Assembly (NCBI GenBank): GCA_902609885.1
Contig: CACLTT010000001.1
Location: 1-64,000, forward strand
DNA from: an uncultured Candidatus Hydrogenedens sp.
Lineage (GTDB): Bacteria; Desulfobacterota_D; UBA1144
Direction: 5' to 3'
Length of the DNA stretch: 64,000 nucleotides
The stretch's first letter is position 1. Every line of letters begins with the position of its first letter. Below the pieces are notes generated by a model. That model was not told where the DNA came from. It made no database searches and worked only from the letters and a program-made list of their open reading frames with translations. A program made the position numbers and the translations under genes. This document shows, piece by piece, positions 26,219 to 35,846 of the stretch.

Positions 26219-27112
26219 CTATAAAATATTTTTTAATAATGAATATGACATTATTTTATATACTAATTTAGCAACAATAAAATCACATGAAACATTACTT
26301 TTTATAGGTGAAAACTCATTTATGTCAGCTCCAAGGACTTTTGAATTTTTACATATTAATTTTATGAGATTTATAGCGTGATCCCAACATAAACCATTAG
26401 GCTCTGGGGTTCCTGTCGCTGGCATTAAACTTGGATCTAGGGCGTCAACATCAAAGGAAATATAAACATTTTTATTTTTTAATAATTTTTTTAGTTTTTT
26501 CAAATCCCAATTTGGAGCATCCTTAGCCCAAAAAATTTCAATTCTTTTTTTATTATTTTTATAAAATATATATTCTTCATTTGAAATACTTCTAACTCCA
26601 ATTGAAATGAGATTTAAATTTTCATTATCCAGACATCGCCTCATTGAGCACGCATGCGAATTTTTTTTACCCTGATATTTATCTCTTAAGTCCGCATGTG
26701 CATCAAACTGAACAATGGTCAAACTTTTATTTTTTTCTAAAAGGGGTTCAATACAAGCCGGAGTGATACTGTGTTCACCGCCGATAACAATGGGAAATTT
26801 TTTGCAGCTTACTATTAATTTTACTATGTTTTGTAGTTTGATTAGCGCACTTACATGTGAGGATGGAATTTTTTTTACTTCTAATGTTTTTGGTGAAAGA
26901 ATAGCGGATGGCTCAATACCAAGCTCAATATCATATAGCTCTATTTGTTGTGAAGCCTTTAAAATTTTCTCTGGACCTAAAGATGTACCTTTACCATATG
27001 ATACAGTTTTTTCTAAACCGTATGGTACAACATAAACTTTTGAAGCCGTTTCATTCGAATTCTTGATGCCAAGGAAATTATTTTTATTTTTTAAAAATTT
27101 AAACTGATTCAT
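26219..27112 (-). CDS. speB: agmatinase / ureohydrolase family protein
   Basis: Binuclear manganese hydrolase of 297 residues. Ligand motifs of the arginase superfamily are complete: GGEHS, FDAHADLRD and SFDVDALDPS. The TGTPEPNGL loop favours agmatinase (agmatine to putrescine and urea) over arginase, though formiminoglutamase-like activities cannot be excluded. It overlaps ispF by 4 bp and is the last gene of the PIN/TRAM-ispD-ispF-speB run; no arginine decarboxylase is nearby. Confidence 0.85.
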   Translation of the reverse strand: MNQFKFLKNKNNFLGIKNSNETASKVYVVPYGLEKTVSYGKGTSLGPEKILKASQQIELYDIELGIEPSAILSPKTLEVKKIPSSHVSALIKLQNIVKLIVSCKKFPIVIGGEHSITPACIEPLLEKNKSLTIVQFDAHADLRDKYQGKKNSHACSMRRCLDNENLNLISIGVRSISNEEYIFYKNNKKRIEIFWAKDAPNWDLKKLKKLLKNKNVYISFDVDALDPSLMPATGTPEPNGLCWDHAINLIKLICKNSKVLGADINEFSPIKSNVSCDFIVAKLVYKIMSYSLLKNIL

Positions 27113-27582
27113 TTTTTTAAGAGAATAATTGTTTTACATGCAATTGCCATGTTCTCGCCAATAATTCCTAGACCTTCCGAGGTAGTTGCTTTTACTGAAA
27201 TACTGTCAATAGGTAAATTAATAATATTTGATAGATTTATTCTAATCTTATTCTTAAATCTGGAAAGTTTTGGTTTCTCACATATTATAGTTGAATCTAT
27301 ATTAATAATTTTATATGATTTTTTCTCCATAATTTTTAAAATTTCTTTTAAAAAATAGACACTTCTTTTATTTTTATTTTTAGGGTCTGAATTACTAAAA
27401 TGATCCCCTATGTCGCCTTCAGCAAGTGCACCTAAGATTGAGTCACAGATAGTATGAATCAAAATATCAGCATCTGAATGTCCTAGTAAACCATTTTTTT
27501 TAGAAATCAAAATTCCTCCTAAATAAAGAGGCCTAGTTGATAATTTTTTATGAATGTCATACCCTATACCGATTTTAAACAT
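27109..27582 (-). CDS. ispF: 2-C-methyl-D-erythritol 2,4-cyclodiphosphate synthase
   Basis: Fifth step of the MEP isoprenoid pathway. The 157 residues show the metal-binding GIGYDIHK near the N-terminus, the GHSDADILIH motif and the trimer-core ATTSEGLG(I)IGE end. It overlaps ispD by 8 bp and speB by 4 bp. Confidence 0.95.
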   Translation of the reverse strand: MFKIGIGYDIHKKLSTRPLYLGGILISKKNGLLGHSDADILIHTICDSILGALAEGDIGDHFSNSDPKNKNKRSVYFLKEILKIMEKKSYKIINIDSTIICEKPKLSRFKNKIRINLSNIINLPIDSISVKATTSEGLGIIGENMAIACKTIILLKK

Positions 27583-28270
27583 ATTCTTTAAGTAATTTTT
27601 TAAAAATTTCTAAATCATCTTTAGTTGTTATTTTTAAATTATCTCCTGTATTTAAGAAAGATTTAATTTTAAATCCATTTCTTTCTAACATTTCAGACTC
27701 ATCCGTAAATTTATTTATTTTTTTAACTTTATTATATCCTTTGAGAAGTGATGATGTTTTAAAAATTTGAGGTGTTTGAGATAAATATAGATTTTCCCTA
27801 GGTAAAGTTTTAACAACCTTTTCATTATTAATATTTTTTATAGTGCTATTAATTTTTTCAACTGGAATTATCCCATCATATGTATCAACTTGTTGTATCA
27901 TTTTTTTTAAATTTTTAAAATTAAAATTGGGTCTTACTGCATCGTGAATTATTATGTAATTATTCTTTATATTAATCTCTTTAATTGCATTTTTAACACT
28001 TTCAAACCTACTTTTACCTCCATCTACTATCATAGTATATTTACTTATTTTATATTTGGTTAGGAGATCACATAAAAATTTTTTTTCAATATTTTTATTT
28101 TTTATAATTATTATTTGGTCTATAAAGTTTAATTTATTTACTTCTTTTAATGAATACATTAAAATCGGAATTTTATTAACTTTTAAATATTGCTTTGGTA
28201 ACCTGGAATTTTTAAATCTTTGCCCGCTACCCCCAGAGGCTAATATAAAAGTTGAGCTTAACTTGCCCAT
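27575..28270 (-). CDS. ispD: 2-C-methyl-D-erythritol 4-phosphate cytidylyltransferase
   Basis: Third step of the MEP pathway, making CDP-methylerythritol. The 231 residues show the nucleotidyltransferase P-loop variant ASGGSGQRF, LPKQYLKVNKIPIL, the IIHDAVRPNF motif and a QTPQIF region. It overlaps both neighbours (1 bp with the PIN/TRAM gene, 8 bp with ispF), so the cluster is translationally coupled. Confidence 0.93.
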   Translation of the reverse strand: MGKLSSTFILASGGSGQRFKNSRLPKQYLKVNKIPILMYSLKEVNKLNFIDQIIIIKNKNIEKKFLCDLLTKYKISKYTMIVDGGKSRFESVKNAIKEINIKNNYIIIHDAVRPNFNFKNLKKMIQQVDTYDGIIPVEKINSTIKNINNEKVVKTLPRENLYLSQTPQIFKTSSLLKGYNKVKKINKFTDESEMLERNGFKIKSFLNTGDNLKITTKDDLEIFKKLLKEYV

Positions 28271-29295
28271 TATTTAACGCCAGTTATTGAGTTTTCTTCA
28301 TCTCTAAGATCCGCAACTTTTGAAAAAATCATTCTTCCCGTTGGTGTTTGTATTACACTTGTTATGACAAGATTCACTACTTTGTTGATATGTTTTTTAC
28401 CATTATCAATAACTACCATTGTTCCATCATCAAGATAACCAACCCCTTGGCCCTCATCTTTTCCTTCTTTTATTACTTTAATATTCATATGTTCACCAGG
28501 TAATATTACCGGCCTTAGTGAATTAGCTAATTGATTAACATTTAAAACTTTAATACCTTGTAGGTTTGCAACTTTAGTTAAATTAAAATCATTTGTAACC
28601 AATTGGCCATTTAGTTCTTTAGCCAATCTGACAAGTTTAAGGTCAACCTCTTTAATGTTTGTAAAGTCTCTATCGACTATTTTAACTTTTAGATTTTTTT
28701 GATCCTGCATTTTTTTTAGTGTTTCCATTCCTCTTCTTCCTCTCACTTTTTTCAAATTATCATTGGAATCGGCTATAAATTGGAGTTCGCGTATTACAAA
28801 CTGTGGAAGAATTATAGTGCCTTCCAAGAATCCAACTTCAGAAACATCAGAAATTCTGCCATCGATAATTGCACTAGTATCGAGTATTTTTGCTAGAAAA
28901 AACTCGTCATTGGAGGCATTTTTCGCTTCAGGGTTTGAACCCTTTTTAAGCCCAACTCCAATACCCAAACACAAAACTGAAAGAAAAACAATTGGGTATG
29001 TATAAGGGGGATATTTAATACTTAATCCAATTATCTCAGAAAAATATGCAAAAGTGAGGAAGAATAATAACGATGCCCCAGTTCCTATTGTTGCCCCAAC
29101 TAAAGCTTTAGCGCTCAGATCATTAAATAATTTTTCAGAATAATATACAAAAAAGAAAGTTATTAAACCACAAAAAAGACCTATTCCAACCGAATAAGGA
29201 AGGATAAGATTTCCAGCAGATTTTAAACTAGTTAAAGTAATATAAAAACCAGCAATTGAACTTATAATTGAGAAGATTACTCTTAAAGGGCTCAT
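28270..29295 (-). CDS. membrane-anchored PIN/TRAM domain protein (YacL-like)
   Basis: 341 residues. Four N-terminal membrane segments (about residues 5-120) are followed by a PIN ribonuclease-like domain (about 140-255) with acidic residues in LDTSAIIDGRI, RELQFIAD and LVTNDFNLTK, then a C-terminal TRAM domain (about 265-330). The family resembles Bacillus YacL and commonly precedes ispD-ispF. PIN domains usually cut RNA, but the role of this family is unclear. It heads the operon. Confidence 0.88.
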   Translation of the reverse strand: MSPLRVIFSIISSIAGFYITLTSLKSAGNLILPYSVGIGLFCGLITFFFVYYSEKLFNDLSAKALVGATIGTGASLLFFLTFAYFSEIIGLSIKYPPYTYPIVFLSVLCLGIGVGLKKGSNPEAKNASNDEFFLAKILDTSAIIDGRISDVSEVGFLEGTIILPQFVIRELQFIADSNDNLKKVRGRRGMETLKKMQDQKNLKVKIVDRDFTNIKEVDLKLVRLAKELNGQLVTNDFNLTKVANLQGIKVLNVNQLANSLRPVILPGEHMNIKVIKEGKDEGQGVGYLDDGTMVVIDNGKKHINKVVNLVITSVIQTPTGRMIFSKVADLRDEENSITGVK

Positions 29296-29300
29296 AATAG

Positions 29301-29306
29301 ATTATA
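29301..29306 (-). promoter_or_regulatory. candidate -10 element of the PIN/TRAM gene
   Basis: Perfect TATAAT on the minus strand, only 5 nt before the ATG, no Shine-Dalgarno. A transcript would start at the initiation codon. The -35 is not recognisable. Confidence 0.35.
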
Positions 29307-29409
29307 AAGAATTCATCAATTATAAACAAGCTAATAGGAATTTGATTGATATAACTTAAATGATTTTTCTTTATTAAATTACAAATTTTGAATATAATTG
29401 ATTTATCAA

Positions 29410-30705
29410 ATGATAAAAAGATATTCTACCCAAGATATGACTGAAATTTGGTCAGATCAAAATAAATATCAAAAATGGCTTGATGTTGAAATAGCAGTTT
29501 GTGAAGCTTGGGCAATGGAAGGGGTAGTACCTAAAAAATCTTTAAATATAATAAAAAGAAAAGCTAAATTTAATGTTAAGAAAATCGAGAAGATAGAGAA
29601 AATTGTTAAACATGATGTAATAGCTTTTACAACTAATCTCTCAGAATATATAGGTTCCGAATCTAGATTTATTCATCTTGGCTTAACATCTTCAGATGTT
29701 TTAGATACTGCCTTTTCGCTTCAGATTAAAGAGTCAGGCCTTTTAATATTGAAAGACTTTGAAATATTAATCAAAACACTTATTAAGCTTTCAAAAAAAT
29801 ACTTAGAAACGCCCATGATTGGAAGGTCCCATGGCATACATGCTGAGGTAACCACTTTTGGATTAGTAACTGCAAATTGGCTTGACGAAGCCAAGAGAGC
29901 CAAATTAAGACTTGAAAATTCAATAAAAAATTGTTCTGTAGGCAAATTATCTGGAGCCGTCGGAACATATTCTAATGTATCTCCCAGAATAGAAAAAAGG
30001 GCATGTAAAATATTGAAATTGAATCCTGCGCCAATCTCCAGTCAAATTATTAATAGAGATTATTATGCTGATTTTTTTGTTTCATTAGCGTTTATTGCTA
30101 CATGTATTGAAAGAATTTCAATACAGATTAGACATCTTCAGAGAACTGAGGTTCTGGAAGTCGAGGAACCTTTTTCAAAAGGCCAAAAAGGATCATCAGC
30201 CATGCCACATAAAAGAAATCCAATACTGTCTGAGAATTTATCTGGTATTTCAAGATATGTCAGGTCAAATTTAGCAGCAGGATTTGAAAATATACCGCTG
30301 TGGCATGAAAGAGATATTAGCCATTCCTCCGTGGAGAGAATAATCGGACCAGATAATTGTATTGCTGTGCACTTTATGATTAGGAGGGCAAATAATTTGT
30401 TAAGTGGATTGAATGTTTATCCAAAAAAAATGTTAGAGAATATTTATTTAACTAATGGTATTATTTTTTCACAAAACATTTTAATCAAACTCATAGATAA
30501 GAAATTGAGCAGAGAAAAATCTTATCAAATTGTTCAGAGAATCGCACATGAGGCTTGGGATAAGAATAAAGATTTTAAAGACTTACTAAAGAATGATTCC
30601 GAGATTGTAAAAATAATAAGTCCATCAGAAATAAATGATGCTTTTCAATTTGATGGTTTAATTTCAAATGCCAAACTTATTTTGCAAAGAGTTTTAAAAA
30701 AATGA
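29410..30705 (+). CDS. purB: adenylosuccinate lyase
   Basis: Acts twice in purine synthesis, releasing fumarate from SAICAR and from adenylosuccinate. The start is set at the ATG at 29410, giving the family-typical MIKRYS N-terminus and 431 residues; an in-frame TTG at 29398 lies inside a TATAAT and is less likely. Motifs: TSSDVLDTAF, RSHGIHAE and the catalytic loop GSSAMPHKRNPILSE. It overlaps the DsbA-like gene by 4 bp (ATGA). Confidence 0.95.
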   Translation: MIKRYSTQDMTEIWSDQNKYQKWLDVEIAVCEAWAMEGVVPKKSLNIIKRKAKFNVKKIEKIEKIVKHDVIAFTTNLSEYIGSESRFIHLGLTSSDVLDTAFSLQIKESGLLILKDFEILIKTLIKLSKKYLETPMIGRSHGIHAEVTTFGLVTANWLDEAKRAKLRLENSIKNCSVGKLSGAVGTYSNVSPRIEKRACKILKLNPAPISSQIINRDYYADFFVSLAFIATCIERISIQIRHLQRTEVLEVEEPFSKGQKGSSAMPHKRNPILSENLSGISRYVRSNLAAGFENIPLWHERDISHSSVERIIGPDNCIAVHFMIRRANNLLSGLNVYPKKMLENIYLTNGIIFSQNILIKLIDKKLSREKSYQIVQRIAHEAWDKNKDFKDLLKNDSEIVKIISPSEINDAFQFDGLISNAKLILQRVLKK

Positions 30706-31571
30706 AGAGAATTTTAGTTTTTATATTTTTTGTTTCATTGTTTTCATGTGAAATGATTAAAGAACAAAATGCGAATATATCTTCTGTTAGCCGTAGTGAA
30801 GTTTTAGAAAAATTTAAAAAGAATTTTCCAGAATTTTTTGAAGAAAATATAGTAAATTTAACCAACTATAAACCCTCTAAAATTGAAGGATTTCAAGAAG
30901 GAGCATTTGTTGTTAAATCTAATGAAGGTCCCCAGGCTCTTTATTTCTTAATATCAAATAATGGTGACTATTTTATTTTCAATCCTGAAATTATTGATGT
31001 TTCAGGACCAAATAGAAATGAAAATTTAATGAATCAAATTGTGCTTGATAATACGCCTTATATTGGGAATAAAAATTCAAAAATAGTAATAGTTGAATAT
31101 TCAGATTTTCAGTGCCCAGCTTGTAAGTACGCAGCGCAAGAGGTTCTTACAGTTTTGAAAAGAGATGAATACATAGGTAAAATGATAATATATTATAAAC
31201 ATTTACCTCTAAGTTTTCATGACTGGGCTAAAGATGCTGCCATGTTCTCTTCATGTATATATGATAATTTTGGTTCAATATCATTTTGGGAATTCCATGA
31301 TTTTGTTTTTGAAAATCAAAGCGAAATTAGCAAAAATAATTTAACAGAATATTTAAATAAATTTGTAGATTCAGAAATCTTATCAGAAGACCATTCAGCT
31401 TGTTTGGATAATTACAAAGATAAAAAATATCTTGATCACGTAGACAGTAATAGAGATGAATCAAAAAAAATAGGATTAAATTCTACTCCCTCGTTTGTAA
31501 TTAACGGTTATATTGTTAAAGGCGCAGATTTAGTCAAAATAATTGATGCAATAGAATATTTTTCTAAATAG
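30702..31571 (+). CDS. DsbA/DsbG-like thioredoxin-fold lipoprotein
   Basis: 289 residues. It begins with a lipoprotein signal (FVSLFSC, probable lipid-bearing Cys16), then a variable domain (about 30-115) and a DsbA-type thioredoxin domain (about 116-285). The redox motif is CPAC (Cys138, Cys141) and the cis-proline motif NSTPSFVING is intact. It should act at the periplasmic face as a thiol oxidase or isomerase. The neighbour gshA makes glutathione precursor, but a functional link is only suggested by adjacency. Confidence 0.85.
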   Translation: MKRILVFIFFVSLFSCEMIKEQNANISSVSRSEVLEKFKKNFPEFFEENIVNLTNYKPSKIEGFQEGAFVVKSNEGPQALYFLISNNGDYFIFNPEIIDVSGPNRNENLMNQIVLDNTPYIGNKNSKIVIVEYSDFQCPACKYAAQEVLTVLKRDEYIGKMIIYYKHLPLSFHDWAKDAAMFSSCIYDNFGSISFWEFHDFVFENQSEISKNNLTEYLNKFVDSEILSEDHSACLDNYKDKKYLDHVDSNRDESKKIGLNSTPSFVINGYIVKGADLVKIIDAIEYFSK

Positions 31572-31589
31572 ATTCTATTATAAAATAAA

Positions 31590-32756
31590 ATGAGCATAGT
31601 TAATGAGATCAATTCAATAATTTTAAATAAAAAAGAACTAATATCTAATTGGCTTTTTGAAAAAACTAAAGAGTCTGAACCACCTTTTTATACTTCAACA
31701 GACATAAGAGTTTCTGATAAAAAAATAACTGCTGTAGATACAAATATTTTTCCAGCTGGCTTCAATAACCTGTCTGATAAATTTATTGATTTAGCCTCGA
31801 AAAATGTTGAATCTTTTTTTAGAAATAGGAATAATCTAGTTAAAAAAATTTTAATTATTCCTGAACTTCATACACGTAACCAGTATTATTGGGATAATGT
31901 TTTATCTCTCCAGAAAATATTATATAAATCAGGTATTGAATCAAAAGTTGGACTGATTGTTGAAGATGGTTCTGAATTTGAAATAGACTTTGATTCATCT
32001 GGTCCAACAAAAGTTAGCGCAATAACAATTAAAAAAGAGGGTAGCAAAATTATCGCAGGAGACTTTGCTCCTGATTTAATACTCATAAATAATGATTTTT
32101 CTGATTTTTTCCCAGAAATATTATTAAATATATCTCAAACTATAGTTCCTCCTATCCAAGTTGGATGGCATACAAGAAAAAAAAATATTCATTTCTTTTT
32201 TTATAATAAATTAGTTGATGAACTTTCTAAATTATTAAATATTGATGAAAAAACATTTTCTTTAGAAACTAAATTAGTCGAAAAAGTGAATATTGAGAGT
32301 TCAGAGGATAGGGCTAGGGTTGGAGAAGTAATTGATAAACAACTTTCTTTATTAAATAAAAACACTTCTAAGTGCGAAGTCTTTGTTAAAAATAATTCGG
32401 GTACTTATGGCATGAGCGTTATGAACATAAGCGCTGCGGAAGACTTTGTTAATTTAAACAGAGATGGCAGAAAAAAAATGAAGATTTCTAAAGGTGGAAT
32501 ACTTTTAAAGGATCTTATAATTCAGGAATCAGTCCCAACAATTTATAAAAATAAAGAGCCTGTGTATTATCTGATTAATAACGAGGTTTCTGGTGCTTTT
32601 TATAGAATTAATGACAATAAAGATGAGAATGAAAATTTAAATACAAAAGGTATGTATTTTGAGTCTCTGCATTCTCTGGAACCATCACTAGGTTTAATTG
32701 CTAAAGTTGGTGCTATAGCAACTGGATTAGAAATCAAACACATACTTAAAAAATAA
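31590..32756 (+). CDS. gshA: glutamate-cysteine ligase, Acidithiobacillus ferrooxidans type
   Basis: First step of glutathione synthesis, joining glutamate and cysteine with ATP. The 388 residues match the less common family of the ferrooxidans type, recognised by the VDTNIFPAGFNNL motif near residue 50 and NNSGTYGMSVM in the C-terminal half, not the enterobacterial or plant types. It follows the DsbA-like gene by 18 bp. No glutathione synthetase gene is adjacent. Its end lies 1 bp from the convergent ClC gene. Confidence 0.82.
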   Translation: MSIVNEINSIILNKKELISNWLFEKTKESEPPFYTSTDIRVSDKKITAVDTNIFPAGFNNLSDKFIDLASKNVESFFRNRNNLVKKILIIPELHTRNQYYWDNVLSLQKILYKSGIESKVGLIVEDGSEFEIDFDSSGPTKVSAITIKKEGSKIIAGDFAPDLILINNDFSDFFPEILLNISQTIVPPIQVGWHTRKKNIHFFFYNKLVDELSKLLNIDEKTFSLETKLVEKVNIESSEDRARVGEVIDKQLSLLNKNTSKCEVFVKNNSGTYGMSVMNISAAEDFVNLNRDGRKKMKISKGGILLKDLIIQESVPTIYKNKEPVYYLINNEVSGAFYRINDNKDENENLNTKGMYFESLHSLEPSLGLIAKVGAIATGLEIKHILKK

Positions 32757-32757
32757 A

Positions 32758-34497
32758 TTACGAAGCATCATCATTTAGGGCCTTATTATAAGCAATTAAT
32801 GCATCTCGTCTTGCTAAGATGCCTACAATTTTTAATGAACCCATCTTAGATACTACCGGTAGCATATCTCCTTTATCCCAGTGTTTTAAAACCTCTAACA
32901 TAGATTCTTCAGGAGTAACAGTATTAACTTGAGTTGAGGCAAGATCCTTCATTATTATTACTTCTTTTAAGTCCTCTTCAAGTACCCAACCTCTATAATC
33001 TTGGACACTAATGATACCCGAAAGATTATCATTCTCATCGATTAAAGGAAAAGTTGTTAATTGAGTTGTTGGTAAAAATTCGATAAATTTTCCTAATGTC
33101 ATTTTTTCAGGAATGGTAACAACATCTTTTCTCATAATATCACTAACTTTGATATTACTTAAAATATTTGACTCCTCATTTTGAACTATCTCTATATTTT
33201 CTTTTTTTAAATAGCATGATTCAAAAGATCTTCCTATAATTAATCTATAAATAGATGTACCAATAACTGAACTGATCATTACAGGTAGCACAGCTTGATA
33301 AGTTTGTGTTAATTCAAATGTGAAAAATATTGAGGTTAATGGAGCTTGTGTCATAGCAGCAAGAAAAGTTCCCATGCCAACTATAGAATAAGAAGTTGAA
33401 AGTTCACCAGGATATATCAAGTCAATAAAGAATAAATTTTCTACACCATAGCCAAACAAAAATCCACATACAGCCCCCATAAAAATTGCTGGTGCAAATA
33501 TTCCACCTGGCCATCCACTGCTTAAGGTTATACTTGTAGCAATAGGTTTTAATATCAAAATTCCTAAAGCAATCCAAAGTGTATATTCTGATGAAAGAGC
33601 TTTCTGTATAGCTGAATAACCATTTCCGAGTATCTCTAAGCCAATTCCAAAAGGTATAAAAGCTATCAATCCTAACAACAAACCACCAACAATTGGTCTT
33701 ATTCTTTGTTCAGGAAAAATATCTTCAAATTTATTTTCAATATAGAAATGCATTTTGGTAAATAAAGAAGACATTAGACCAATAACTAGTCCCATTAAAG
33801 CATATATTAATAATTCGTTATAACTCAAGAGAAGAAAATCTATAGTATAAAAAATATTATTTTCACCACTGTAAAAACCTGCAACAACTGTTGCTGTCGC
33901 AGCTGAAATAACTACTGGTAGAAAGCTCCTGATTTTAATATTTCTTAGAAGAGTTACCTCTTCAACAAAAAGCACTCCAGTTATTGGAGCATTGAATGTT
34001 GCCGCAATTGCCCCAGCAATTCCACAAGCTATGAAAATTTTCAAATCCGATTTTTTTATTCTTATTTTTTGCCCAATTATACTTCCTATTGAACCACCTA
34101 GCTGAGCCATAGGACCCTCTTGTCCAACTGACCCACCAAAACCAAGAGAAACTATTTGCGAGCTCGCTTTTAATAATGTTTCTTTTATGGTTATTATTCC
34201 ACTACCTTGAGAAACTGTATGGATAAAATTATGAAATTTATACCCTAAAATATCATTTTTCTTACTAATATATGTCATAAAGAATAAAATCAAGCCCCCA
34301 ATCAGAGTACCAAATATAACCATATTCTTTTCTGACAACGGCTCTAAAAAAAGAGAAGTTATTTCGCTATAAAAGAAATGAAAAATTACATTAGAAAATC
34401 CGGTGCAAATTCCGACAATAAATCCAATCAATATAAAATATGTATACTGATTGTTCCACAATTCATTAATAGACTCTAAAAGTTTTTTTTTAGGCAT
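32758..34497 (-). CDS. ClC-family chloride channel/transporter with CBS pair
   Basis: 579 residues with about ten or more membrane helices. ClC signatures are QGSGI, the gating-glutamate motif as GSVGQEGP (Gln replaces the common Arg of GREGP; the Glu is kept), an internal Glu pair in FVEEV where CLC-ec1 has its proton-path glutamate, and GGIFAPAIFMG. Two CBS repeats form the cytosolic C-terminus (about 445-570). An H+/Cl- antiporter is likelier than a channel, by the retained glutamates. Confidence 0.88.
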   Translation of the reverse strand: MPKKKLLESINELWNNQYTYFILIGFIVGICTGFSNVIFHFFYSEITSLFLEPLSEKNMVIFGTLIGGLILFFMTYISKKNDILGYKFHNFIHTVSQGSGIITIKETLLKASSQIVSLGFGGSVGQEGPMAQLGGSIGSIIGQKIRIKKSDLKIFIACGIAGAIAATFNAPITGVLFVEEVTLLRNIKIRSFLPVVISAATATVVAGFYSGENNIFYTIDFLLLSYNELLIYALMGLVIGLMSSLFTKMHFYIENKFEDIFPEQRIRPIVGGLLLGLIAFIPFGIGLEILGNGYSAIQKALSSEYTLWIALGILILKPIATSITLSSGWPGGIFAPAIFMGAVCGFLFGYGVENLFFIDLIYPGELSTSYSIVGMGTFLAAMTQAPLTSIFFTFELTQTYQAVLPVMISSVIGTSIYRLIIGRSFESCYLKKENIEIVQNEESNILSNIKVSDIMRKDVVTIPEKMTLGKFIEFLPTTQLTTFPLIDENDNLSGIISVQDYRGWVLEEDLKEVIIMKDLASTQVNTVTPEESMLEVLKHWDKGDMLPVVSKMGSLKIVGILARRDALIAYNKALNDDAS

Positions 34498-34566
34498 TAA
34501 TTTTTTTAAACCCTATATTATTTTTTTTGAAATATATTGTACCATGTTTGACTACCCCTTTTTTTC

Positions 34567-35844
34567 ATGAGAGAATTTAAATCTGTTAATTGGTCAATTA
34601 ATATGTCATTAGAGGATTCAAATACTTATACACTAGGAAGTTTTTTCATAGCTTTAGCTAGTATATTTATTGCTGGAAAAGTAGTAAGTTCAATATTTGT
34701 AAAATTTAGACAACCCGAGGTATTAGGAGAATTAATTGCAGGAGTTTTATTGGGAATATTGGGACTTATACCTCTTTATGGAGAGGTAGGATATCATTTC
34801 TTTCATCTTCTAGCTGAAATAGGAGTCGCAATACTGCTTTTTGAAATTGGATTGGAAACAGATTTAAATGATTTAATTAAAGTTGGCTTGCCATCTTTAA
34901 TTGTTGCTCTAATTGGAGTTGTTGCGCCTTTTTTCTTTGGCTATTACACAATTTACATATTAGCTGATATGGGTTTTATAAGTTTTGCTACTGATGGTTC
35001 ATTGTTTTTATTGGCTTTGACAGTTGCAGCAACTTTAACAGCAACTAGTGTTGGCATAACAGCTAGAGTCTTATCAGAACTCAAAAAATTAAATCAAACT
35101 GAGTCAAAAATAATACTTGGAGCTGCTGTTATTGATGATGTATTAGGTTTGATAATACTTGCTGTAGTAAGCGGAATAATAGCAACTACTGGTGGAACAG
35201 GCTCGGATTTCACAGTAAGTATTCCTTCAATTCTAATAATTTCTGCAAAGGCTTTTGGTTTTTTAATATTAGCAATATTAATAGGAAACTTATTTACTAA
35301 AAAACTATTTATTTTTGTTCATAGCCTAAAAGCAAGAGGTAGCCTTCTTCTTGGCGCGCTCTCATATACATTTATTTTTGCTTATCTTGCTAAATTAGCA
35401 GGCCTTGCCCCTATCATAGGAGCATTTGCAGCGGGATTGCTTTTAGCTAAGACGCATCAAAAAGATTTGATAGAAGATAGGCTTAAGCCAGTAGCGGATG
35501 TTTTTATACCTATATTTTTTATAATGGTTGGATCAGCTGTAGATATTAGTTCTTTTAACCCCTTTATTAAGGAAAATATTGCTGTTATAATTTTAGCCGT
35601 AGTTCTATCGATAGTTGCCATAGTTGGTAAGGTAATAAGCGGTTTTGGTGTATATAATTTGAATGTCAATAAGCTTGTTATAGGAATAGGAATGATTCCT
35701 AGAGGTGAAGTGGGGTTAATCTTTGCTTCTATGGGTTTAGTATCGGGGGTTTTAACAAAGAGCGAATATTCTGCGGTCACGATTATGGTAATGGTTACGA
35801 CTTTTATAGCACCGCCACTCTTGTATAAGTTTTATAGAGATTGA
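34567..35844 (+). CDS. CPA2-family Na+(K+)/H+ antiporter
   Basis: 425 residues with about 12 hydrophobic segments. The RQPEVLGELIAGVLLG start and the paired aspartates of GAAVIDDVLGL mark the electrogenic NapA/NhaA-like branch; MIPRGEVGLIFASMGL is the conserved late helix. A second in-frame ATG at 34603 is possible; neither has a clear ribosome-binding site. A TTGACT at 34548-34553 may be the -35 of its promoter. Its stop lies 2 bp before the first ATP synthase gene, suggesting one transcript. Confidence 0.88.
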   Translation: MREFKSVNWSINMSLEDSNTYTLGSFFIALASIFIAGKVVSSIFVKFRQPEVLGELIAGVLLGILGLIPLYGEVGYHFFHLLAEIGVAILLFEIGLETDLNDLIKVGLPSLIVALIGVVAPFFFGYYTIYILADMGFISFATDGSLFLLALTVAATLTATSVGITARVLSELKKLNQTESKIILGAAVIDDVLGLIILAVVSGIIATTGGTGSDFTVSIPSILIISAKAFGFLILAILIGNLFTKKLFIFVHSLKARGSLLLGALSYTFIFAYLAKLAGLAPIIGAFAAGLLLAKTHQKDLIEDRLKPVADVFIPIFFIMVGSAVDISSFNPFIKENIAVIILAVVLSIVAIVGKVISGFGVYNLNVNKLVIGIGMIPRGEVGLIFASMGLVSGVLTKSEYSAVTIMVMVTTFIAPPLLYKFYRD

Positions 35845-35846
35845 TT

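Noticed and set aside
26151-26381. Plus-strand 76-codon frame over the sodB/speB junction
   Set aside because: Overlaps two well-supported minus-strand genes, no ribosome-binding site and no family features.
29398-29409. TTG start for purB
   Set aside because: The TTG overlaps a TATAAT (29393-29398) and adds four residues not typical of the family; the ATG at 29410 gives the usual MIKRYS start.
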